Shown piece after piece: positions 32,489 to 39,805 of a stretch of DNA of 41,637 nucleotides. Source of the stretch: Gammaproteobacteria bacterium RIFCSPHIGHO2_12_FULL_63_22. Its GTDB lineage: Bacteria > Pseudomonadota > Gammaproteobacteria > Xanthomonadales > Xanthomonadaceae. The notes beneath the pieces are model-generated. The model saw only the letters and a list, made by a program, of their open reading frames with translations. It had not been told where the DNA came from and did not search any database. Position 1 is the first letter of the stretch. Each line of letters starts with the position of its first letter. Made by a program: the position numbers and the translations under genes. The stretch is from contig MGYJ01000078.1 in NCBI GenBank assembly GCA_001801685.1, positions 190,598 through 232,234 on the forward strand. The letters run 5' to 3'.

Positions 32489-35400
32489 TCAGTAATGTTC
32501 GGAGCCGGCGGCTTCGACGCGATTCTTGCCGCCGGCCTTTGCCCGATATAGCGCGGCATCCGCTGCCGCAATCAACAGCTCCGCGCTGAACCCAGCGCGG
32601 GGCACCATCGCCGCCACGCCCACGCTGATGGTCACCACGCCCTGCGGCGTGGCCGGGTGCGACAGGTTGGCGCTTTCGACCGCATGGCGGATGCGCTCGC
32701 CTTGTTCGACCGCCTGTTCCAGGTTCAGGCCCGGCATCACCACGCCGAATTCCTCGCCGCCGTAGCGGCCGGCGGTGGCGTCTTCGTCGGGCAATTCGGC
32801 GTCGATGCGGCGGCCTATCTCGCGCAGGCAATCGTCGCCGGCCAGGTGGCCGCGCTGGTCGTTGTAGGCCTTGAACTGGTCCAGGTCGAACAACACGAAA
32901 GCCAGCGACGTGCCGCGCGCCTGCGCCAGTTCCCATTCGCCGTGCAGGCGCTCGAGCAACATGCGCCGGTTGGCCAGGTCGGTGAGTGGGTCGTGGTAGG
33001 ACAGGCGGGTAAGCTCTTCGTTGATGCGGCGCAATTCGAGGCCGCGCGTTTCCAGCTCCAGCGTGCGTTGCCGCACCAGGCCGACCAGCTGGCGCTCGCG
33101 CCGGCGCTGCTGGCTCTCGCGCAGGCGCAGCAGCACGTACAGCACCAACAAGCCCACGACAATCAACGTGAGCAGCGCGGGCGGGGTGCGCCAGAACGGC
33201 ATCGGGATCGCGATGGCGAGTTCGATGGGCTTGGCCAAAACACCCTCGGCATCTCGCGCCTCCAGTCGCAGGCGATAGTCGCCAGGCGGCAGCGCAGTGA
33301 AGCTGCGCGTATTTTCGGCGGTCCAGTCGGTGGGTACCTTTTCAAGGCCGAGCATCTGGCTGCGATAGCGGATCTCGCCTTCGCGCTCGCCGGTGCGCAA
33401 GGCCATCTCAACCATCACATCGTGGCGGCCGGTGCCCAGCTCGATCGGCCGCGACCAGCGGGAGGGCATGATCCAGCGCTGGTCCACGCTGACCCGTTCC
33501 AGCGCGAGCGGCGCAGCTGGCAGCGGGCCCGCAGCTACGGGTTGTGGCGTAAAGACGCCCAGGCCACCCAGCGTGCCCAGCCAGATGCGACGCATCGCAT
33601 CCACTTGCAGCGCACCGTAATTGTTTTCGTCGTGCGGCATGCCATCGGCGCGGTGGAAATTGGTGGCCGAAAAGCTGCCGTCCGATTTTGGCTGCCAGAG
33701 CGATGACCCGTAATTGGTGCTGACGAATAGATTGCCGCGCCCGTCCGGCACCACTTCATAAACGAAGGGATCGGTTGGCGTCGGCAATTTCGGAGCGGAC
33801 ACGAAGCGTGGTCGATCCGGATCGGTCACGTCCACGCGCACCGCACCGGCGCGCAGGCTGCCGGCCCACAGAATCGAGCGGCCGTCGGCTTGCGGAACCA
33901 GGCTCAGGCCGTAATAGCTCTTGTCGGGCAGGCCTTGTTCGACGCTGAAATATTTCCAGCCCTTGCCATCGATGCGGGCGAGTCCGCGCGTGTTGGTGCT
34001 GGCCCACAACGCACCGCCCACGCGCTGCAAATCGTAGATACGGCTCGGATAGCCTTGCGCCGGAGAGAACAAGGTCCACGCGCCGTCCTTCAATCGCGCC
34101 AGGCCCGATTCGCGCAGCAGGAACCAGGTGCTGCCATCGCCATCGAACAGGATCAGCGTGACGGCCTCATGGTCGGACTTCGGCCAGGGCGTTGCCATCG
34201 TGACGAAGCGATCGCCTTGCAAACGGCTGATCTCGCCGCCCCAGGTGCTTACCAGCAGGTCCTTCGATCGGGGGTCGCGCGCGATGCTGCGCACCATGTC
34301 GCTGGGCAGGCCATCGCTGGTGTGGAAGCTGCGCCAACCGTCCGGCGAATGAAACGCCAGGCCGTCGCCATCACTGCCCAGCCACAATTGTTCGCGGCCG
34401 TGGCGGATCTCATGCAGCACGGACCACACGCCATTGCCGCGCCGGCCGACGCGGCTGATGGTGCGCCACGCGCCCACCAGCGGCAATCGCGCCGCGCCCT
34501 GGTCGGAGCCGATCCATATCTGCGGTGCGCCGCGTGCATTGCGGCCGGCAGCCAGCGCCTTTACCGTGCTGCCGTCGAAGCGCCCTTGCTGGTCCAGCGG
34601 TACCCAGCGGTCGCCGATCAGGTGCGCCGCGCCCGTGCGCGTCCCCACCCACAGATGCGGCGCCTGGCCGGGCGGGGTGTGCACCAGCAGGCGCTGCAGG
34701 AAATTGCTTTGCAGCCCGTCGTCGGATGCCAGCAAGCGCTGCCACTCGCCGTGCTGCAGGCGCGCGAGCCCACCGCCATAACTTGCCACCCACAGGATGT
34801 CGCTGCCATCGCGTGAATCCGTCCAGTGTTCCAGCGACGTGATCTCGTTGAAGCGCGGGCCCGCTGCCGTCATCGGCACGGGTTCGCAAGCGGCGCTGCC
34901 GATGCAACGCCACAGCCCCTTGCCAAAACTCGCAAGCCACACCACGTCTTCCTCGGTGGTGCTGCCAGGCTGCAGCAACACATCGAAGATTTCTGTATTC
35001 GACAGCGCCCCGGGCATGTCCCGCGGCTTCCAGGTCCGGCCATCCCATTCGTGCAGCGTGCCGCGGCCGGTACTGAACAGGCGATAGGCCGGCTGCGTGC
35101 CGAAACTGCGCAGCCGCACGCCCGATTCCGCGGGCAGGCCCATGGCGCGGCCGACGTCGTGCCAGATGCCCTGGTCGCGCATGTACAGGCCATGGCCCGG
35201 CACCGACACCCACACTTTTCCATCCGGCGTGGACGCCAGGTCGCCGATGGCATTCGACAACACACCGTTGGGGCCCGATTCGGGAATGAAGCGGCGACTG
35301 TTGTAGCGGGCCAGGCCGCGCATCGTGCCCAGCCACACCTGGCCCTGCGGCGTTACCGCGGCAGCGACCACGCTGACGGCGGGCAGGCCGTCGCCAACGT

Positions 35401-35533
35401 CGAAGGATTCGGCGGGCAGGTAACCGATGTCTTCCAGCGACGTGCGGTTGGGCGCAGCGTGCACGGCGCTGCACATCGCCCAGCAAAGGACGACGAGGCT
35501 GCCGATGATCCGCAAGCCAGGACTGCTACGCAT
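32489..35533 (-). CDS. Periplasmic-propeller diguanylate cyclase (Reg_prop-YYY-GGDEF)
   Basis: This 1014-aa protein begins with a signal/TM segment. A long periplasmic part follows, of two-component-regulator propeller repeats (VWLGTMRGLARY, LWVGTRTGAAHL, IWIGSDQGAARL and others; about residues 30-650). Then come a Y_Y_Y domain (IRYRSQMLGLEKVPTDWTAENTRSFTALPPGDYRLRLEARDAEG), one TM helix (about 775-800), a coiled coil and a C-terminal GGDEF domain. The active-site loop is GGEEF (about residue 924), so c-di-GMP synthesis is likely. No RxxD I-site precedes it, so product inhibition is not expected. It converges on the globin gene with 12 nt between. The ligand is unknown; related propellers sense oligosaccharides. 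Confidence 0.92.
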   Translation of the reverse strand: MRSSPGLRIIGSLVVLCWAMCSAVHAAPNRTSLEDIGYLPAESFDVGDGLPAVSVVAAAVTPQGQVWLGTMRGLARYNSRRFIPESGPNGVLSNAIGDLASTPDGKVWVSVPGHGLYMRDQGIWHDVGRAMGLPAESGVRLRSFGTQPAYRLFSTGRGTLHEWDGRTWKPRDMPGALSNTEIFDVLLQPGSTTEEDVVWLASFGKGLWRCIGSAACEPVPMTAAGPRFNEITSLEHWTDSRDGSDILWVASYGGGLARLQHGEWQRLLASDDGLQSNFLQRLLVHTPPGQAPHLWVGTRTGAAHLIGDRWVPLDQQGRFDGSTVKALAAGRNARGAPQIWIGSDQGAARLPLVGAWRTISRVGRRGNGVWSVLHEIRHGREQLWLGSDGDGLAFHSPDGWRSFHTSDGLPSDMVRSIARDPRSKDLLVSTWGGEISRLQGDRFVTMATPWPKSDHEAVTLILFDGDGSTWFLLRESGLARLKDGAWTLFSPAQGYPSRIYDLQRVGGALWASTNTRGLARIDGKGWKYFSVEQGLPDKSYYGLSLVPQADGRSILWAGSLRAGAVRVDVTDPDRPRFVSAPKLPTPTDPFVYEVVPDGRGNLFVSTNYGSSLWQPKSDGSFSATNFHRADGMPHDENNYGALQVDAMRRIWLGTLGGLGVFTPQPVAAGPLPAAPLALERVSVDQRWIMPSRWSRPIELGTGRHDVMVEMALRTGEREGEIRYRSQMLGLEKVPTDWTAENTRSFTALPPGDYRLRLEARDAEGVLAKPIELAIAIPMPFWRTPPALLTLIVVGLLVLYVLLRLRESQQRRRERQLVGLVRQRTLELETRGLELRRINEELTRLSYHDPLTDLANRRMLLERLHGEWELAQARGTSLAFVLFDLDQFKAYNDQRGHLAGDDCLREIGRRIDAELPDEDATAGRYGGEEFGVVMPGLNLEQAVEQGERIRHAVESANLSHPATPQGVVTISVGVAAMVPRAGFSAELLIAAADAALYRAKAGGKNRVEAAGSEHY

Positions 35534-35582
35534 TAGTGTTTCCCCCGGGCCAAAGATAACCGAGGCCGGGGGCGGAGGCGAA

Positions 35583-36245
35583 TCAGGCGCGGGCGGGCCC
35601 TATCCAGCCGAACAGGCGCTTGCCCAGGGCAAGGCTGGCCAGCGACAACAGCGCCACGACGCCTACGTGCCACAGCAGCACCATCAGGCTGGTCTCGCCC
35701 TCGTGCACCAGGCTGACGCCGGCCGAGGCCATGGCCGCCGCGCTCAGCGCCGCCAGCATCGCGGTGGGCGCGGGCTTCACGGCGCCGGCGTGGCGCACCA
35801 TCACCAGCAGCGTGATGCCCAGCGGGATGCTGATGGCCGTGATGGCGCGCGCGCACTCGCCGCTATGCGTTTGCCAGGCGAAGGCGGCCCAGCCCATGTT
35901 GTTGAAATCAGCCAGGCAACCCCAGCCGATGCTGGCCAGCCACACCGCCAGCGGCAAGGCCGGCAGCCAGGCCCAGGACGGCGAACGACCGGGCACGCTG
36001 ATCTGGAACACGGCATACGCGGCCAGCAGGCCAGTCAACAAACTGGCGATCCACTCGGCCAGCTTCGGCGCCTGCGCCATTTGCGTGGACAGGCCCGGAT
36101 GCATGCCCATGCTTGCCGCGACCAGCGCAACCAACGCGGCAGCGGCGACCGCCCACGCGAGCGTGCGCAGCATCGGCGATGCAAGCGGACGCACGGGCTT
36201 CGCGCGTTTCGCCAGTTGGTCTATCAGGGAGTCGGTGTCATTCAT
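35583..36245 (-). CDS. nrsF: NrsF family (DUF1109) membrane anti-sigma factor
   Basis: This 220-aa protein has six predicted membrane helices after a short cytoplasmic N-terminus (NDTDSLIDQLAKRAKPVRPL). NrsF/DUF1109 features include SVPGRSPSWAWLPALPLAVWL and WGCLADFNN plus HSGECARAI; the two Cys stand in periplasmic or membrane-edge loops. NrsF holds ECF sigma SigF at the membrane in Caulobacter and releases it under copper or oxidant stress. It overlaps the sigma gene by 8 nt (ATGAATGA, 36238-36245). With the bufferin genes upstream, a metal-stress switch is likely. Confidence 0.9.
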   Translation of the reverse strand: MNDTDSLIDQLAKRAKPVRPLASPMLRTLAWAVAAAALVALVAASMGMHPGLSTQMAQAPKLAEWIASLLTGLLAAYAVFQISVPGRSPSWAWLPALPLAVWLASIGWGCLADFNNMGWAAFAWQTHSGECARAITAISIPLGITLLVMVRHAGAVKPAPTAMLAALSAAAMASAGVSLVHEGETSLMVLLWHVGVVALLSLASLALGKRLFGWIGPARA

Positions 36246-36948
36246 GGCTCAAATCCTTTCCGTCCAACGCGCGCTTCAATGATTTCAGGGCCCGGTGGCA
36301 GGCAACTTTCAGCGAACCGATGCTCTGGTCGCTCTGGGCGGCAGCTTCGCACAGCGACAGTTCGCTGATGCGCAGCAGCCGGATGGCTTCGCGTTGCCGC
36401 GCCGGCAACTGGCTGACCGCGGCGCCCAAGGCCAAGCCTTGCTGGCTGCGATCGAGCGCCTGGTCGGGCGTGGCGTCGGTGGCGGCGACGTGCAGATGGT
36501 CCGATTCCTGCGCGAGTTCGTGTTGCAGGCGACGCGTGCGCTTGCGCAGCAGATCGATGCAGCGACGCGTCGCGATCGTCTTCAGCCAGGGCTTGAACGG
36601 ACGATGCGGTTCGTAGGTGTGGCGGATGTCGTGCACGACGATCAGTATTTCCTGCACGGCATCTTCGGCATCGCTCTCGTTGCCGACGAAGCGACGAGAC
36701 AAGGCGCGCAGGTAGGGAACGATGTCCTTCAACAGTTGATGGTAGGCAGCGCGATCCCCAGCCTGCGCGCAGGCCATCCACTGGCCCCAGCGCACGCCCA
36801 CATCGGTGTCGTCGTCGGAAATTGAATCCAGCGGCGCGGGCGAACTCTGCGGCTGCATGGCATGGACGCGACCTGATTCCGGAAATGGAATGATCCGAGC
36901 CATCGTCTTACTTTCCGGCCCGGATTCCAAGTCGCGCGGCATGGCCAT
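36238..36948 (-). CDS. ECF sigma factor of the bufferin operon (SigF-like)
   Basis: The product is 236 aa from the ATG that shares its A with the doxX stop (TGATG, 36946-36950). An alternative ATG at 36903 (MARIIPF, 221 aa) has a weak GGAAAG upstream. Region 2 is YHQLLKDIVPYLRALSRRFVGNESDAEDAVQEILIVVHDIRHTYEPHRPFKPWLKTIATRRCIDLLRKR; region 4 is LPARQREAIRLLRISELSLCEAAAQSDQSIGSLKVACHRALKSLKRAL. It is of the SigF type that pairs with NrsF. The GTAAC(C/T)-N16-CGAA promoters before bufA and doxX match the published SigF-type consensus as I recall it, implying autoregulation. Confidence 0.9.
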   Translation of the reverse strand: MAMPRDLESGPESKTMARIIPFPESGRVHAMQPQSSPAPLDSISDDDTDVGVRWGQWMACAQAGDRAAYHQLLKDIVPYLRALSRRFVGNESDAEDAVQEILIVVHDIRHTYEPHRPFKPWLKTIATRRCIDLLRKRTRRLQHELAQESDHLHVAATDATPDQALDRSQQGLALGAAVSQLPARQREAIRLLRISELSLCEAAAQSDQSIGSLKVACHRALKSLKRALDGKDLSHE

Positions 36949-37433
36949 CACCGTTTGCGGCGCGTAATCAGGTGATCGAGCGAGAAGCGGCCCGGCCCAC
37001 GCGCCGCGATGTACAGCAGCAACGCCGCCCAGATGCCGTGGGTCGGCCACGCGTCCGGATAGACGAACACCTGGATCACCATCGTCATGCCCAGCAGCGC
37101 CAGCGCCGACAAGCGCGAGGCCAGGCCGATCACCAGCAGGAAGGGGAAGATGTGTTCCGCCGTCGCGGCCATCGTCGCGGCGAATTCCGGCGGCAGCACC
37201 GGCAGCGCGTATTCGTAGGTGAAGAGTTCGATCGCGCCTTCGCTGACTTTGGGCCAACCCAGTTGCGCTTCCAGTCCGATCGGATTCAGCACGAAGCCTT
37301 CGATCTTCGACTGGCCCGACACCCAGAAGGTCGCGCCCATGCACAAGCGCGCCAGGAAGGCGATGGCGTCGTGCGGGATCTTTTCGAGGTTCTTGGTCAG
37401 GAAAGTCTGGCCGGGCAGGTTGATGGCGTTCAA
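36948..37433 (-). CDS. DoxX family membrane protein
   Basis: This 161-aa protein starts at TTG (37431-37433), with AAGGA (37441-37445) 7 nt upstream. No ATG or GTG gives a complete domain, so the TTG is preferred. It has four hydrophobic helices: HDAIAFLARLCMGATFWVSGQSKIEGF, a central stretch PPEFAATMAATAEHIFPFLLVIGLASRLSALALLGMTMVIQVF, and a C-terminal helix. This is the DoxX/HvfD-type protein of bufferin and related MNIO operons, where it may support disulphide or redox chemistry in the membrane. It has its own predicted promoter at 37467-37492. Confidence 0.88.
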   Translation of the reverse strand: MNAINLPGQTFLTKNLEKIPHDAIAFLARLCMGATFWVSGQSKIEGFVLNPIGLEAQLGWPKVSEGAIELFTYEYALPVLPPEFAATMAATAEHIFPFLLVIGLASRLSALALLGMTMVIQVFVYPDAWPTHGIWAALLLYIAARGPGRFSLDHLITRRKR

Positions 37434-37466
37434 CGGGGTGTCCTTGAAGGTGGGGCTTGGTGTGGA

Positions 37467-37492
37467 TTCGAATGGTGGGCGGGAAAAGTTAC
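37467..37492 (-). promoter_or_regulatory. Predicted SigF-type promoter before doxX-sigma-nrsF
   Basis: On the minus strand GTAACT (37487-37492), 16 nt, CGAA (37467-37470), in the context TGCGTAACTTTTCC. It overlaps the 3' end of the DUF2063 gene region and gives a leader of about 27 nt to the doxX TTG. Confidence 0.72.
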
Positions 37493-37509
37493 GCAGCCGC
37501 CCGGAATAA

Positions 37510-38301
37510 TCACGCCGTAGTCCACGAAACGACCCAGCCGTCGCTGCACCACTGGCCCAGGAAACCCAGCGCCTGCGCCGGCACCTCGTCCGCGGGCAAC
37601 CACTGCAACAGCAATTCGCAGCAGGCAGCGAAGTCACCACCGGCGCGGAAATGATCGAGCGCCGCGGCCTCGGCTTCGGACAGAGATCGGAAATGGGTAA
37701 TCAGGTCTGCGTCGCGCCAGATGGCCCAGTGCGCGCGATGCACGCCGACGGGGCGTCGATTGCGCGGCAACGGCTGGCCGGATTTCGCAGCCATCCAGAC
37801 TTGCACGGCGTTGGTGCGGGTGGACTGCCGCCGCAGGCTGGGCTGGAAACTGGGGCAAAGGGTCGGCCAGCACTCTTCCGGCAGCGCCAACAAAGCTTGC
37901 CATTCGGCCCGTGGCGCATCGGCGGCGTCGAAGCTGTCGAGCAGCGCGCGTTCGAAGGCAGCGAGTTCGGCGACGCGTGGATTCGCCTGGTGCGAGGAAT
38001 GGCGGCGAAGGAAGGTGGGCAGGTGGTTGCCGAAATTGCGCAGCGACCGATGTTGCGACGGGTACAGCGCGATGTAGTCGTTGCAGGTGCGCAGCCAGCG
38101 CTCGTCGCCCAGGTACCAGGCCAAGGCCGCGTGGTCGCTTTTCAGCGCCTCGCGCAGCCGCGCGGCGTAAGCATGCGTGTAGATCTGCAGGCCAAGACCC
38201 GGCGCGATGCCCTGGCTGCCATCGAGTTGCGACGCGACCGGCGTGCCCGCGCCGCTGATGCAACGCAGGAAATCCGATTGCAGTTGGGCGAGGGCGCTCA
38301 T
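37510..38301 (-). CDS. bufC: DUF2063 protein, MNIO partner (BufC/HvfC-like)
   Basis: This 263-aa protein starts at ATG 38299-38301, overlapping the MNIO stop by 4 nt (ATGA). N-terminal ALAQLQSDFLRCISG ... GLQIYTHAYAARLREALKSDHAALAWYLGDERW is the DUF2063 DNA-binding-like/partner domain. The C-terminal half (FERALLDSFDAADAP ... HFRAGGDFAACCELLLQWLPADEVP) contacts the precursor in known MNIO systems (TglI/HvfC type). It should deliver the Cys-rich precursor to BufB. Cytoplasmic; no signal peptide. Confidence 0.9.
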   Translation of the reverse strand: MSALAQLQSDFLRCISGAGTPVASQLDGSQGIAPGLGLQIYTHAYAARLREALKSDHAALAWYLGDERWLRTCNDYIALYPSQHRSLRNFGNHLPTFLRRHSSHQANPRVAELAAFERALLDSFDAADAPRAEWQALLALPEECWPTLCPSFQPSLRRQSTRTNAVQVWMAAKSGQPLPRNRRPVGVHRAHWAIWRDADLITHFRSLSEAEAAALDHFRAGGDFAACCELLLQWLPADEVPAQALGFLGQWCSDGWVVSWTTA

Positions 38302-39227
38302 GCGGCGACCGTGTCTTGCGATGGCGACGCGGCCTGCGGGGCGTCGGCTGGCTGCGCCGTGGCTGCGGCGAAATGCCGACGCGCCTGGTCGAGCTCGGCA
38401 ATCAACTCGGGCAGTGGCGGAATGTGGTCGTCGCGCTCGATCATGGTGCTGATCGGGCCGAAGCGCCTTATCGCCGATTCGTACAGCGACCACACCGCAT
38501 CGGGCACGGCATGGTCGTGGGTATCAATCACGTGCGTGCCGTAGTCGCTGTGCCCGGCCAGGTGGATCTGCCAGATGTGCGGTGCTGGCAATCCCGCCAG
38601 GAAATCGTCGCTGTCGTAACCGTGGTTGCGCGCGCTGACCACCACGTTGTTGATGTCCAGCAACAGGCGGCAACCGCTGCGCGTGGCGATTTCGCGCAGG
38701 AATTCCCATTCGGTCATCGTGGATGTGCTGAAGCGCACGTAGCTGCTGAGGTTTTCGAGCACCAGCTCGCGGCCCAGGAAATCCTGCACCTGCTGCACGC
38801 GGTCCACCACGTGCGCCACGGCTTCGTCGCTGTAGGGCAGGGGCAGCAGGTCGTGGCTGTTGATGCCGTTGGCGCCGGTCCAGCACAGGTGGTCGGACAC
38901 CCAGGCCGGTTGCACGTCGCTGGCGAGTTGCCTGAGTGCGCGCAGGTAGTCGAAGTCCAGCGGGTCGCTGCCGCCGATGTTCATGGACACGCCATGCATC
39001 ACGATGGGATAGCGCTGGCGGAAGGCTTCCAGGTAGCGACGCGGCTTGCCGCCGGCGACCATGAAGTTTTCCGAATTGATCTCGAGCCAATCGACGGCGG
39101 GATTGGTTTCAAGCAGGTCGTTGAAGTGCTCGGTGCGCAGCCCGAGGCCGAAGCCGAGCCACGGTCGCGGCCCCGGGGCTTGCACCCCAGGGTCGCGATC
39201 GGCCGGCACGATACCGGCGTTGCACAT
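38298..39227 (-). CDS. bufB: Multinuclear iron-dependent oxidase (MNIO, DUF692)
   Basis: The 309-aa product starts at ATG 39225-39227, which shares its A with the precursor stop (TGATG). It is a TIM-barrel DUF692 enzyme with iron-ligand motifs HGVSMNIGG, VSDHLCWTG, LENLSSY, LLDINNVVVSARNHG, IHLAGHSDYG and DTHDHAVPD. MNIOs modify peptide cysteines; in bufferins they make copper-binding thiooxazoles. The N-terminal extension before GFGLGLRTEHF is about 25 residues, and the C-terminus has an Ala/Pro/Gln tail. Its substrate is almost certainly the product of the gene just upstream. Confidence 0.94.
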   Translation of the reverse strand: MCNAGIVPADRDPGVQAPGPRPWLGFGLGLRTEHFNDLLETNPAVDWLEINSENFMVAGGKPRRYLEAFRQRYPIVMHGVSMNIGGSDPLDFDYLRALRQLASDVQPAWVSDHLCWTGANGINSHDLLPLPYSDEAVAHVVDRVQQVQDFLGRELVLENLSSYVRFSTSTMTEWEFLREIATRSGCRLLLDINNVVVSARNHGYDSDDFLAGLPAPHIWQIHLAGHSDYGTHVIDTHDHAVPDAVWSLYESAIRRFGPISTMIERDDHIPPLPELIAELDQARRHFAAATAQPADAPQAASPSQDTVAA

Positions 39228-39694
39228 CAGCCCGCCGTGCCGCCGAAGTTGCTGCAGGTGGATGCCGGCAAGGCGATGAAGCCCTGGCCCTTGCACGAAC
39301 CCTGGCCCTTGCAGGCATTGGTCGCGGTCTTGCAATCGTTGTGGCCCTTGCAGACATTGGCGCCCATGCAATGCACGAAGGTCTTGGGGTCCACGGCCAC
39401 GCTCATGCCTTCGTCAATCACCTTGCCGCCGGCATTGCCGCAGGCTTCGGCCGTGGCGACGGAAAAGCCCTCGCCCTTGCACGAGCCCTGGCCCTTGCAG
39501 GCATTGGTCGCGGTCTTGCAGTCGTTGTGGCCTTTACAGACATTGAGGCCGGCGCAATGGATCAAGTCCACCGTGCCCGCGGTTGCCTTGGCAGTGGTGC
39601 CCTTGGCCTGGGCCTGGCCCATGCTGCCTGCCATGCCGGCGGCGATAACGGCCAGGGCCATGCCCGAAAAGCGGGTGAGGTTCTGCGATTCCAT
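39227..39694 (-). CDS. bufA: Bufferin-type Cys-rich metallophore precursor with duplicated core
   Basis: This 155-aa protein starts at ATG 39692-39694, with AGGAG 6 nt upstream. The signal peptide ends near MGQAQA. The mature part has 12 Cys in two copies of one pattern: Cys 47, 53, 59, 66, 72, 85 and Cys 109, 115, 121, 128, 134, 147, with identical spacings and a 62-residue offset. Twenty-four residues around NVCKGHNDCK are identical between the copies. BufA2-type precursors bind copper after MNIO modification in the cytoplasm and export. A usual precursor is about 100 aa with one core, so this looks like an internal tandem duplication. Confidence 0.9.
   Translation of the reverse strand: MESQNLTRFSGMALAVIAAGMAGSMGQAQAKGTTAKATAGTVDLIHCAGLNVCKGHNDCKTATNACKGQGSCKGEGFSVATAEACGNAGGKVIDEGMSVAVDPKTFVHCMGANVCKGHNDCKTATNACKGQGSCKGQGFIALPASTCSNFGGTAG
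39254..39559 (-). repeat. Direct repeat coding the two bufferin cores
   Basis: Copies at about 39440-39559 and 39254-39373 are offset by 186 nt (62 codons) and nearly identical at DNA level over the Cys-rich part, for example GCAGGCATTGGTCGCGGTC in both. The high DNA identity suggests a recent duplication or ongoing gene conversion. Confidence 0.9.
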
Positions 39695-39746
39695 GTGTTG
39701 CTCCTGAAGGGGAAGTCGGTCGGGACCGGCTGGCCCCACTGAACGG

Positions 39747-39772
39747 TTCGCTTCAGGAAGTGGAAAGGTTAC
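39747..39772 (-). promoter_or_regulatory. Predicted SigF-type promoter of the bufferin operon
   Basis: On the minus strand GTAACC (39767-39772), 16 nt, CGAA (39747-39750), in the context TGCGTAACCTTTCC, shared with the doxX promoter. It gives a leader of about 45 nt to the bufA ATG. Confidence 0.82.
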
Positions 39773-39805
39773 GCAGTCCGCGTACGGGGCCGGGACGCAC
39801 CGGCT

